From assembly GCA_050251635.1 (NCBI GenBank), contig JBFWML010000055.1:1-13145 (forward strand): a stretch of 13,145 nucleotides of DNA. Reading direction: 5' to 3'. The notes beneath the pieces are model-generated. The model ran no database searches. It was not told the DNA's origin and was given only the letters and a program-made list of their open reading frames with translations. This document shows positions 5,777-12,358 of the stretch, in pieces; positions within the stretch are counted from its first letter, which is position 1; every line of letters begins with the position of its first letter. Source of the stretch: JBFWML01 sp050251635 (lineage in GTDB: Bacteria; Campylobacterota; Campylobacteria; Campylobacterales; SZUA-545). The position numbers and the translations under genes were made by a program.

Positions 5777-6209
5777 GCAAGCGATCCTTTGGCTAGCGGC
5801 CTGTAGCCTGATGCTGGCTCAGCCCTTCGACGCGACGCCGCCTCCGGCGGTAGAGCAAAAGCCGTTTTTTACCGGCAACAACGCCCACAAATATCTGGGC
5901 TACGCCACACTGATCGCTGCGGCGCTTTCGGGTCTGGCTCCCAAAGAGGAGGGCGGCCTGCACGAATACGCGGGCTACGCCGCCGGCGGACTGGCGATCG
6001 CCACCACCGCCACCGGGTTGGCCTATCACATGGACGATATTCACCCCGGCTACGGCCTGAAAGACCCCGACAACATTCACGCGCTTTTGGGAGCGGGCGG
6101 CGCTTTGATTATGGCGGCGGGGCTGGCCAGCGCCCCGGAAGACAGCCATGCGGGGCCTGCTGCGGCCGGGGCCGGTTTGATGATGCTTTCACTCTATTTT
6201 GTCTGGTAA
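5769..6209 (+). CDS. Unrecognised His-rich membrane protein, possible haem b protein
   Basis: I do not recognise this 146-residue protein as a named family. It has an N-terminal export signal (1-17, ending LMLAQ), then four hydrophobic segments of about 18-20 residues (40-57, 67-85, 104-121, 131-146). Three of them begin with the same pattern, His followed three or four residues later by Gly: H40-KYLG, H65-EYAG and H104-ALLG. Further histidines are H87 and H92, at the end of one helix and in the loop after it. Histidines at helix ends of a small four-helix protein recall cytochrome b561-like haem proteins, but no known signature is complete. It is translated directly with cytochrome b (8-bp overlap, AAGGAG 6 nt before the ATG) and followed by SHP. 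It could be a second b subunit, a haem-delivery factor or a quinone-site partner. Confidence 0.75.
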   Translation: MIKQAILWLAACSLMLAQPFDATPPPAVEQKPFFTGNNAHKYLGYATLIAAALSGLAPKEEGGLHEYAGYAAGGLAIATTATGLAYHMDDIHPGYGLKDPDNIHALLGAGGALIMAAGLASAPEDSHAGPAAAGAGLMMLSLYFVW

Positions 6210-6218
6210 GGGAAAACG

Positions 6219-6605
6219 ATGAAAAAGCTTTTGCTAACGGCCGTGAGCGCCGCTTTGCTGTGGGGGCAGAACCCCAATGCGGAAAGTCTGCTCAACGAGT
6301 TCAAGACCCAAGGGGGCGGCCCCTTTGATGCCAAACGGGGCGAGGCCGCGTGGATGCAGGAAAATCTCATCAAGGGCGAAAAGATGAGCTGTGTCACCTG
6401 CCACGGCAAGGATTTAACCCAAGGGGGCAAGCACTACACCAGCGGCGAGGCGATCGACCCCATGGCCCCGTCGGTGACCAAGACCCGCTTTAGCGATCTT
6501 AAACACACCCGCAAATGGTTTAAGCGCAACTGCAAAGAGGTCTACGGCCGCGAATGCACCCCGCAGGAAAAGGGCGATTTTATGCTCTTTATTCTCTCTA
6601 AGTAA
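6219..6605 (+). CDS. shp: SHP-type monohaem cytochrome c (DUF1924), oxygen/NO-binding
   Basis: The 128-residue product has a signal peptide (1-16) and a single haem c site, CVTCH at 58-62. The C-terminal part, with SGEAIDPMAPS, RFSD, the WFKRNC segment and GRECTPQEKGDF, matches the sphaeroides haem protein (SHP, DUF1924). In SHP the sixth haem ligand is an Asn in the RNC segment, here N104, which leaves on reduction and lets O2 or NO bind. The flanking C105 and C113 correspond to its known disulfide. All key features are therefore present. It is predicted to be periplasmic and to receive electrons from DHC, encoded next. Its physiological reaction is not settled in any organism; proposals centre on oxygen or nitrogen-oxide chemistry. 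The start is ATG 6219, with GGGAAAA upstream. It lies 9 bp after the previous gene. Confidence 0.9.
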   Translation: MKKLLLTAVSAALLWGQNPNAESLLNEFKTQGGGPFDAKRGEAAWMQENLIKGEKMSCVTCHGKDLTQGGKHYTSGEAIDPMAPSVTKTRFSDLKHTRKWFKRNCKEVYGRECTPQEKGDFMLFILSK

Positions 6606-6614
6606 AGGCACACA

Positions 6615-7139
6615 ATGACACGGACTTTGATTATTTTAACCCTTCTGAGCACCTCGCTGCTGGCGGACTGGAGCGATCTGTTCGAACGCAAAAACGGCAT
6701 CGAGCCGGTGACGAACGCCGCCTACAACAAAGCCTGCGGCGATTGCCATTTTCCCTATCAGCCCGGCTGGCTTCCGGCGCGGTCGTGGCAGAAGATGATG
6801 GAGCCGAAAGAGCTTGAAGATCACTTCGGCGACAACGCCGAGATGGAAGAGGAGGAGCGGCTTGAGATGCTCAAGTTCCTCGTCGATCACAGCGCGGAGA
6901 CCTCCAGCTATAAACGCTCCAAAAAGATTCTCGCCTCGATCAAGGAGGCCGAAAGCCCGCTGCGCATCAGCCAGACGCGCTATCTGGAACGCAAGCACGA
7001 AGAGATTCCCGAAAAACTCATCAAGCAGGAGAAGGTCAAATCCCTGGCCCACTGTAACCGCTGCCACGAAGGGGCCGATAAGGGCAACTTTGACGACGAC
7101 GATGTGGTGATTCCCAATTATGGACGGTGGGATCGGTAG
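6615..7139 (+). CDS. dhc: DHC, dihaem cytochrome c, electron donor to SHP
   Basis: The 174-residue protein has a signal peptide (1-17) and two haem c motifs: CGDCH at 41-45 and CNRCH at 147-151. The segment around the first haem, CHFPYQPGWLPARSWQKMM then DHFGDNA, is characteristic of the DHC family (PF09626). Between the haems lies a long charged helical region. DHC proteins form a complex with SHP and reduce it, linking it to a membrane cytochrome b. Here SHP lies 9 bp upstream and cytochrome b three genes upstream, so the whole chain sits in one operon. It ends with an acidic stretch (NFDDDDVV). This is the last gene of the operon: its stop codon is followed after a single base by the FNR-type box of nrfH. 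Confidence 0.92.
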   Translation: MTRTLIILTLLSTSLLADWSDLFERKNGIEPVTNAAYNKACGDCHFPYQPGWLPARSWQKMMEPKELEDHFGDNAEMEEEERLEMLKFLVDHSAETSSYKRSKKILASIKEAESPLRISQTRYLERKHEEIPEKLIKQEKVKSLAHCNRCHEGADKGNFDDDDVVIPNYGRWDR

Positions 7140-7140
7140 C

Positions 7141-7154
7141 TTGATCCGGATCAA
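7141..7154 (+). promoter_or_regulatory. Perfect FNR-type box upstream of nrfHA
   Basis: TTGAT-CCGG-ATCAA is an exact match to the consensus site of FNR-family regulators (TTGAT, four bases, ATCAA). Its centre (7147.5) lies about 42 bp upstream of the start expected from the -10-like hexamer at 7178. That is the class II activator position. An oxygen- or NO-responsive Crp/Fnr-family protein is the expected binder, and its gene is not in this window. Confidence 0.8.
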
Positions 7155-7170
7155 ACCTTTTTGAAAGGTT
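7154..7170 (+). repeat. Inverted repeat between FNR box and -10; possible weak terminator or operator
   Basis: AACCTTT-TTG-AAAGGTT: perfect 7-bp arms around 3 bp. It could end the DHC transcript, but no clean T-run follows (GTTGTGGTTA), and the stem is AT-rich. Its place between the FNR box and the -10 would equally suit a second regulator. Confidence 0.35.
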
Positions 7171-7177
7171 GTTGTGG

Positions 7178-7183
7178 TTAAAT
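7178..7183 (+). promoter_or_regulatory. Candidate -10 box of nrfHA
   Basis: TTAAAT matches the -10 consensus at 4 of 6 positions and would start transcription near 7189-7190, placing the FNR-type box at -41.5 to -42.5. An overlapping TATTGT at 7183-7188 is an alternative. Confidence 0.4.
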
Positions 7184-7219
7184 ATTGTTGACCATTCAAC
7201 TTTGCCAAAAAGGGTGCCT

Positions 7220-7690
7220 ATGGTTCACCTCCGGTTCAAGACGGCGGTTGCGGCTTTATTGATCGTGGCCGCCGGGTGGCTGCTGGGCAGCGGCGTCTAT
7301 ACCTTCTGGTACGCCAAGGGGTTTTCGTATCTGAGCGACAAACCCGAAGCCTGCGCCAACTGCCATGTGATGAACAACGTTTACGAAGGCTGGAGCAAGG
7401 GCGGCCACCAGCACGTGGCTACCTGCAACGATTGCCATGTGCCCCACAACTTTGCGGGCAAGTGGTGGACCAAGGCCCAAAACGGCTATCACCACGCCTA
7501 CGCCTTCACCCTCAAAGAGCTTCCCAGCGTGCTGGAGGCGACTGCCGGCTCCAAAGCCATTGCCCAAAACAACTGCATCCGCTGTCACGGCGAACTGGCC
7601 GGTCACGCTATTTCAGCCACCCTCAACCCCCAAGCCGACGCGCTCAGCTGCATCCATTGCCACCGCAGCGTAGGTCACCCCCACAACTAG
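7220..7690 (+). CDS. nrfH: NrfH, NapC/NirT-type tetrahaem quinol dehydrogenase of nitrite reductase
   Basis: The product has 156 residues counting from ATG 7220, which has AAAAAGG upstream. An in-frame ATG at 7169 would add 17 non-hydrophobic residues and lie upstream of the predicted transcription start, so I reject it. One membrane anchor (about 8-30) is followed by four haem c motifs: CANCH 45-49, CNDCH 69-73, CIRCH 119-123 and CIHCH 144-148. M51, two residues after the first motif (CHVM), corresponds to the Met ligand of haem 1 in NrfH. The protein oxidises menaquinol at the outer face of the membrane and feeds NrfA, with which it forms a complex. nrfA follows after 16 bp. The length is somewhat below that of Wolinella NrfH. 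Confidence 0.95.
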   Translation: MVHLRFKTAVAALLIVAAGWLLGSGVYTFWYAKGFSYLSDKPEACANCHVMNNVYEGWSKGGHQHVATCNDCHVPHNFAGKWWTKAQNGYHHAYAFTLKELPSVLEATAGSKAIAQNNCIRCHGELAGHAISATLNPQADALSCIHCHRSVGHPHN

Positions 7691-7706
7691 CCCGAAGGAG
7701 AAGAAA

Positions 7707-9299
7707 ATGTCCGGCAAACGTCTTGTTTTGTTTTCTGTTTTGTTTTTGGCGGCGATCGCCGTTTCGGTCGGCGTGTTCGCCCTCTTTGCCGATATCGGCG
7801 AAAAGAAAAGCGAAGGCCGCCAGTACCCGCTGATGCTCGCCGAGCTAAGCGACGCCAACCCCGACTTTGAGGTGTGGGGCCGCAATTTCCCCTCCCATCT
7901 GGATGCCTACAAACGGATGGAAAAGGCCACCGACACCCCCACCGATTTCGGCGGCAACCTCCCCTACAGCAAGCTGATCCGCTATCCGCAGCTGACGACG
8001 CTATGGGCGGGCTACGCCTTTGCGGTGGATTTCAACGAAGAGCGCAGCCACTACTACACGCAGATTGACCAGATGGAGACGATGCGCAACAACAAAGCGT
8101 ACCTCAACGCCCATGGTCTGGGCGCCTTCAAAGGCCAGCCCGGCGCTTGCATGAACTGCCACAGCGGCTGGGCTCCGGAACTCATCCGCCAAATGGGCTG
8201 GGAGGATTTCAACGGCAAGCCCTACTGGGAGACGATCAAGCAGATCGAAGCCAAGCACGGCGGGGATGTTCACGGCGCCAAGCTGGGCAGCACCTGCGCC
8301 GACTGCCACAGCCCGCAGGATATGTCCCTTCGCATCACCCGCCCCGCCTACGTCAACGCCATGGTCGCCCGCGGTTACGAGGCCGACGAACGCCAAGGTC
8401 TCAAGGCCACCCGCGCCGAAATGCGCAGCCATGTCTGCCAGCAGTGCCATGTGGAGTACTACTTTCAGGGCAAAAACAGCCTGCTGACCTTCCCGTGGAC
8501 GGAGTGGGAGAAGGACGAACCCTTCCGCATCGAAATGATGGACGCCTACTACGACGCGGTCAAAGCCGGGGGCGTGTTTGAAAAAGACTGGGTTCACCGC
8601 GACACCAAAGCGCCCATGATCAAAGTGCAGCACCCCGAAGCGGAGCTGTACTCCAGCGGCGTTCATGCCCGAAGCGGCGTCTCCTGCGCCGACTGCCATA
8701 TGCCCTACAAGCGCGAAGGGGCCAACAAGATCACCGAGCACTTCATCGCTTCGCCGCTGAACAATATCAACGCTTCGTGCAAAACCTGCCACGCCCAGAG
8801 CGAAAAGGAGCTTGGCGATCGGGTGAGCTTTATCCAGCAAACCACCGCCAACGGCCTGCGCCAGAGCGAAACGGCGCTGCTTTCGCTGATTGCCGATCTT
8901 AAAACCGCCCGCGCCGAGCTGGCCAAACACCCCAAATTCGCAGCCCTCGCCGACCCCAAAGCGCAGGAGGCGGAGATCAGCAAGGCGCTCCAGACGCCGC
9001 TGGAGCTGCACCGCAAGGCCAGTATGCGCTGGGACTTCGTGGCCAGCGAAAACTCCACCGGCTTTCACAGCCCGCAGGAGGCCAGCCGGATTCTGGGCCA
9101 GTCGATGGAGATGGCCCGCCGCGGCCAGATCGAAACGGCCAACGCCCTCGCCGCCTACGGCATCACGCTCAAGCTCACCCCGGCCGCCAAAGCGCCCGGT
9201 GCGCCAAAGCCGATCGAACTGCACCATGCGCCTGTCGGCAGCGCGCCCCCGGCCAAGCTCATTGCCGTCGATCGGGCAACCGATCCTCTTGAATACTAG
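7707..9299 (+). CDS. nrfA: NrfA, pentahaem cytochrome c nitrite reductase (ammonia-forming)
   Basis: The protein has 530 residues with an N-terminal signal/anchor (about 5-28). Five haem sites are visible: CMNCH 148-152, CADCH 197-201, CQQCH 244-248, CADCH 327-331 and CKTCH 358-362. The first is the catalytic haem, which in most NrfA proteins carries CXXCK; here it is CXXCH, as reported for Campylobacter NrfA. The other active-site features remain: E250-Y251 (calcium and catalytic Tyr) and the KVQH stretch with K306, Q308 and catalytic H309. R127 is the likely active-site Arg. It reduces nitrite to ammonium with six electrons in the periplasm, and also acts on NO and hydroxylamine. The last 40 or so residues are Ala/Pro-rich. 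GAAGGAGAAG precedes the ATG. No nrfI-type haem synthase gene follows, unlike in Wolinella nrfHAIJ. Confidence 0.95.
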   Translation: MSGKRLVLFSVLFLAAIAVSVGVFALFADIGEKKSEGRQYPLMLAELSDANPDFEVWGRNFPSHLDAYKRMEKATDTPTDFGGNLPYSKLIRYPQLTTLWAGYAFAVDFNEERSHYYTQIDQMETMRNNKAYLNAHGLGAFKGQPGACMNCHSGWAPELIRQMGWEDFNGKPYWETIKQIEAKHGGDVHGAKLGSTCADCHSPQDMSLRITRPAYVNAMVARGYEADERQGLKATRAEMRSHVCQQCHVEYYFQGKNSLLTFPWTEWEKDEPFRIEMMDAYYDAVKAGGVFEKDWVHRDTKAPMIKVQHPEAELYSSGVHARSGVSCADCHMPYKREGANKITEHFIASPLNNINASCKTCHAQSEKELGDRVSFIQQTTANGLRQSETALLSLIADLKTARAELAKHPKFAALADPKAQEAEISKALQTPLELHRKASMRWDFVASENSTGFHSPQEASRILGQSMEMARRGQIETANALAAYGITLKLTPAAKAPGAPKPIELHHAPVGSAPPAKLIAVDRATDPLEY

Positions 9300-9308
9300 G
9301 TTTGTTTG

Positions 9309-9326
9309 CTCCGCCTCCGGGCGGGG
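9309..9326 (+). repeat. GC-rich hairpin with UNCG-type tetraloop, possible terminator after nrfA
   Basis: CTCCGCC (9309-9315) pairs with GGCGGGG (9320-9326) around TCCG, including one T-G pair. A C(UCCG)G loop is unusually stable. It starts 10 nt after the nrfA stop. No T-run follows on either strand, so it is not a canonical intrinsic terminator; it may serve as a 3'-end stabiliser. Confidence 0.4.
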
Positions 9327-9388
9327 CGCGGCCCATTCAGCCAGGTTTCGTTATGGTGTTCTATCCCAAAACTTGGAGGTGAAGCGTT

Positions 9389-9898
9389 TTGTCCATCGAT
9401 GAACGTAGATGCGATTTTCTTAATTTCCGTTCCCCAGATTCTTCCGACGGTTTCAAAATCCACCAACTGGCCGCCAAATCCCCCCCGCTGGATCTCAACA
9501 GCGTTTACCACTACGCGCTGCTGTGCCGTCACTTTGCGAAAACCTGCCTGATCGCGGAACGCGAGGGGCAATTGGCCGCCTTTGTGACCGCCTATTTTCC
9601 CCCCGATCGGCCCGGTACGCTTTTTGTCTGGCAGGTGGCCGTAGATAGCGCCTTTCGCGCTCAAGGGGTGGCACAGAAGCTTCTAGCCGAGCTGGTCAAA
9701 CGGACAAATCCGGCACGGATCGAAACCACCATTACGCCCGACAACGCAGCTTCGCAGCGGCTTTTTACCGCGCTGGCGCAAACGCTGGGCGCAGGTTGGA
9801 GGTTTGAACAAACCTTCCTCACCACCGAAGAGCTCGGCGGCGCGCACGCCCCCGAAATGCTTTTTGAAATTCAACTTCACACAAAGGACAATCAATGA
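9389..9898 (+). CDS. ectA: EctA, L-2,4-diaminobutyrate N-acetyltransferase
   Basis: The 169-residue protein has the GNAT fold, with the acetyl-CoA binding motif RAQGVA at 90-95 following the strand LFVWQVAVD. The FRSPDSSDGFKIHQL start, the DLNSVYHYALLCRHFAKTC segment and TTITPDNAASQRLF are typical of EctA. It transfers acetyl from acetyl-CoA to the 4-amino group of diaminobutyrate, the second step of ectoine synthesis, in the cytosol. The start is TTG at 9389: GGAGGTGA lies 6 nt upstream, an excellent Shine-Dalgarno, and no ATG fits the family's N-terminus. Its stop overlaps the start of ectB by 4 bp (ATGA). It is the first gene of ectABC. I see only weak -10-like sequences in the 89 bp upstream. 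Confidence 0.93.
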   Translation: MSIDERRCDFLNFRSPDSSDGFKIHQLAAKSPPLDLNSVYHYALLCRHFAKTCLIAEREGQLAAFVTAYFPPDRPGTLFVWQVAVDSAFRAQGVAQKLLAELVKRTNPARIETTITPDNAASQRLFTALAQTLGAGWRFEQTFLTTEELGGAHAPEMLFEIQLHTKDNQ

Positions 9899-11172
9899 GA
9901 GTTATTGAAGCCATGGAGTCCCGCGTCAGGGGCTATGTACGCTCCTTTCCGGCCGTCTTTACCACCGCCAAAGGAGCGAAACTCACCGACGAACAGGGTA
10001 AAGAGTACATCGATTTTTTTGCCGGAGCGGGCACGCTCAACTACGGCCACAACAACGATCGCATCAAGGGCGCGATGATTGAGTATCTTCAAAACGACGG
10101 CATTATGCACGGGTTGGATATGGCCACCAGCGCCAAAACCGCCTTTTTGGAGACCCTCAGCGACACCATTTTAAGTCCGCGCAATCTTGATTACCGCATC
10201 CAGTTTACCGGGCCGACGGGCACCAACGCCGTGGAGTCGGCGCTCAAGCTGGCGCGAATGGTCAAGGGCCGATCGAACGTTGTGGCCTTTACCAACGCCT
10301 TCCATGGCCTCACCGCCGGATCGCTGGCGGTGACGGGCAACACCTTTTACCGCGACGAAGCGCATATCAGCCGCTCCAATGTGGCCTTTATGCCCTTTGA
10401 CGGCTATTTTGGGCCCGATGTCAACACGCTGGATTATTTCCGCAAATATCTCGAAGACCCCAGCAGCGGACTGGATCAACCCGCGGCGGTGATTGTGGAG
10501 ACGATTCAGGCCGAAGGGGGCGTGAATGTGGCTTCGGACGAGTGGCTGCAGGGGCTTGAGCAGCTCTGCCGCGAGTACGATATGTTGCTCATTATCGACG
10601 ATATTCAGGCGGGCAACGGGCGCAGCGGCGACTTTTTCAGCTTTGAGCGCGCCGGGATTAACCCCGATATGGTGACGCTTTCAAAGAGCATCGGCGGCGG
10701 GTTGCCGCTGGCTTTGTTGCTGATCCGCCCCGATCTGGACCAGTGGAAACCGGGGGAACACACCGGCACCTTTAGAGGCAACAATCTGGCCTTTGTGGCG
10801 GCGCGGCAACTGCTGGGCTACTGGAGCAACAACGATCTAAGCGAAGCGGTCAAATACAAAGAAAAAATCGTGCGCGAGTCGCTGGAGGCGATTGCCAAAA
10901 AACACGGCGGCGCGATGGGGATGCGCGTGCGCGGACGCGGCCTGCTTTACGGACTGGAGATCGACGAGCCGGGACTGCCTGCGGAAATCTCCAAAATGTG
11001 CTTTGAAAAGGGGCTGGTCATCGAGCTGGCGGGCGCGAAGGATCAGGTGGTCAAGTTCCTGCCGCCGCTACTCATCGAAGAGGCCGATCTGAAGGCGGGC
11101 CTGGCCATCGTGGCTGAGACGATCGACGAGCTGATCGCCGCCAAGCAGGAGCGTCTGGGGGGTGCCTTTTGA
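9895..11172 (+). CDS. ectB: EctB, L-2,4-diaminobutyrate:2-oxoglutarate aminotransferase
   Basis: The protein has 425 residues, a normal length for this class III PLP-dependent aminotransferase. The phosphate/substrate region GPTGTNAVESALKLAR is near residue 104, the PLP-ring Asp is D235 (LLIIDDIQAGNGRSG), and the Schiff-base lysine is K264 (TLSKSIGGGLPLAL). GTFRGNNLAF closes the active site. It makes L-2,4-diaminobutyrate from aspartate semialdehyde, with glutamate as amino donor, the first step of ectoine synthesis. It overlaps ectA by 4 bp and ectC by 4 bp (TTGA), so the three are translated as a coupled unit. Confidence 0.96.
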   Translation: MRVIEAMESRVRGYVRSFPAVFTTAKGAKLTDEQGKEYIDFFAGAGTLNYGHNNDRIKGAMIEYLQNDGIMHGLDMATSAKTAFLETLSDTILSPRNLDYRIQFTGPTGTNAVESALKLARMVKGRSNVVAFTNAFHGLTAGSLAVTGNTFYRDEAHISRSNVAFMPFDGYFGPDVNTLDYFRKYLEDPSSGLDQPAAVIVETIQAEGGVNVASDEWLQGLEQLCREYDMLLIIDDIQAGNGRSGDFFSFERAGINPDMVTLSKSIGGGLPLALLLIRPDLDQWKPGEHTGTFRGNNLAFVAARQLLGYWSNNDLSEAVKYKEKIVRESLEAIAKKHGGAMGMRVRGRGLLYGLEIDEPGLPAEISKMCFEKGLVIELAGAKDQVVKFLPPLLIEEADLKAGLAIVAETIDELIAAKQERLGGAF

Positions 11173-11564
11173 TTGTGCGGCACTATAAGGATACGGTCGG
11201 AACCGACCGGGAGGTGAAAGCCCCCGGCGGCACCTGGCAAAGCAACCGGCTTTTGCTGGCCGATGAGGGGATGGGGTTTTCCTTTCACATTACCACTATC
11301 CATGCCAATACCGAAACCTACATCCACTACAAGCACCATTTGGAGGCGGTTTACTGCATCAAAGGGCGCGGCGAGATTGAGACGATCGACGACGGCAAAG
11401 TTTACGCGATCGAACCGGGCATGATGTATGCGCTCAACCAGCACGACGCGCACCATCTGCGCGCCTTTGGCGAGCCGCTGGAGCTGGCCTGCGTCTTTAA
11501 CCCGCCCATCTCGGGCCGGGAAGTCCACGGCCCCGACGGTGCCTATCCGCCCGCCGAAGGCTAA
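11169..11564 (+). CDS. ectC: EctC, ectoine synthase
   Basis: This 131-residue cupin-fold protein begins MIVRHYKDTVGT, the standard EctC N-terminus, and so supports a TTG start at 11169 overlapping the ectB stop (TTGA). Metal-binding and active-site positions are present: the Glu in HLEAVYCIKGRGE, the Tyr in GMMYALNQHDAH and the His in the same segment. It closes N-gamma-acetyl-diaminobutyrate to ectoine by removing water. No ectD (hydroxylase) or dedicated aspartokinase gene (ask) follows, so the cell probably makes ectoine only and relies on its general aspartokinase. It converges on the ligase gene, with which its last four bases overlap (11561-11564). Confidence 0.96.
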   Translation: MIVRHYKDTVGTDREVKAPGGTWQSNRLLLADEGMGFSFHITTIHANTETYIHYKHHLEAVYCIKGRGEIETIDDGKVYAIEPGMMYALNQHDAHHLRAFGEPLELACVFNPPISGREVHGPDGAYPPAEG

Positions 11565-12358
11565 CGCGCCGCATCCGCGCGGACCCGCCAAAAGGTGGCA
11601 AAGCGCGGCAGGCCGTTTGCGGTCAGACCGCGGTATTTGTAGGTAATAACCGCGCCGATCGGCGGCGGGTTTTGGCGCTGGGTGTCCGTAAGCCCGGAGC
11701 CGATAAAAAACCGTTTGCCCTCGGGCGTTTGAACTTCCAGCGATCCGGTGAGCCCCGCATATTTGCCCTGCCCCGGTTTGTAGCCTACGACGACCGCTTC
11801 GGCATCTTCGTAGCTTTTGACCTTGAGCAGATAGTCGCTGCGGCCCGCTTGATAGGGCGAATCGGATGCGCGGAGCATCACGCCCTCCCCGCCCTTTTCC
11901 TCCACGGATTTTAAAAAACCGGCCAGATGATCGGCGCTCTTGCAGCGGATTTGCTCGATACGCAAAGACCCCGGGATTACCTCAAGCCGCTTTTCGAAAC
12001 CGCCTTTAACAAGCGGCGCATCGAATGCCCGGAACTTGATTTTTTGCCAGCGTTCATCGGGCGCAAAGCTCAGCACGATCGACGCGGTCTCTTCAAACCG
12101 TCCGCGCCCCAGCCACAGTTCGCCATCGAGCGCAACGGGCGGCAGTTGTTTGGTGAAGCTTTCGGGCGCGGCGATCGGGTTTTGCTGCCGCGTCCAGAGC
12201 TGCTTGCCGTCCCAATAGGCGCGGACACCGTCGTATTTCTCGCTCATCCACCAGCCGCCCGGATCGAACCCTTCGGGCATGGGTTTGGCGAGCATCAGTT
12301 CGGCCGGGGCAGCCAGCGCGGTTAAGCAAGCCAGCCAAAGCCCCAGCCAAAAGCGCAT
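11561..12358 (-). CDS. Periplasmic minimal ATP-dependent DNA ligase (Lig E type)
   Basis: The product has 265 residues. An N-terminal signal peptide (about 1-17, ending TALAAP) predicts export. The nucleotidyltransferase domain starts almost immediately, with nucleophile K41 in EKYDGVR (motif I), E80 in LDGELW, FRAFDAP near 109-115, E158 in EGVMLR (motif IV) and LLKVK at 177-181 (motif V). A small OB domain (about 190-262) completes it. No zinc-finger or helix-hairpin-helix part is present, which is the plan of the smallest bacterial ATP ligases. These seal nicks in DNA outside the cytosol, possibly DNA taken up by the cell; the main replicative ligase would be the NAD-dependent LigA encoded elsewhere. 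Its ATG overlaps the rmlB stop by one base (TAATG), so the two are co-translated. GGTGAGGG precedes the start. Confidence 0.93.
   Translation of the reverse strand: MRFWLGLWLACLTALAAPAELMLAKPMPEGFDPGGWWMSEKYDGVRAYWDGKQLWTRQQNPIAAPESFTKQLPPVALDGELWLGRGRFEETASIVLSFAPDERWQKIKFRAFDAPLVKGGFEKRLEVIPGSLRIEQIRCKSADHLAGFLKSVEEKGGEGVMLRASDSPYQAGRSDYLLKVKSYEDAEAVVVGYKPGQGKYAGLTGSLEVQTPEGKRFFIGSGLTDTQRQNPPPIGAVITYKYRGLTANGLPRFATFWRVRADAAR

Noticed and set aside
6414..7208. Minus-strand open frames opposite shp, dhc and nrfH
   Set aside because: They lie opposite haem proteins with intact CXXCH motifs and have no independent support.
7169..7219. An upstream in-frame ATG as start of nrfH
   Set aside because: It lies inside the promoter region between the FNR box and the candidate -10 and would add 17 residues before the membrane anchor. 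ATG 7220 has the ribosome site.
8001..9227. A 408-codon open frame on the minus strand within nrfA
   Set aside because: It is antisense to the unmistakable pentahaem NrfA. Its Gly/Ala/Val-rich composition is typical of a shadow frame.
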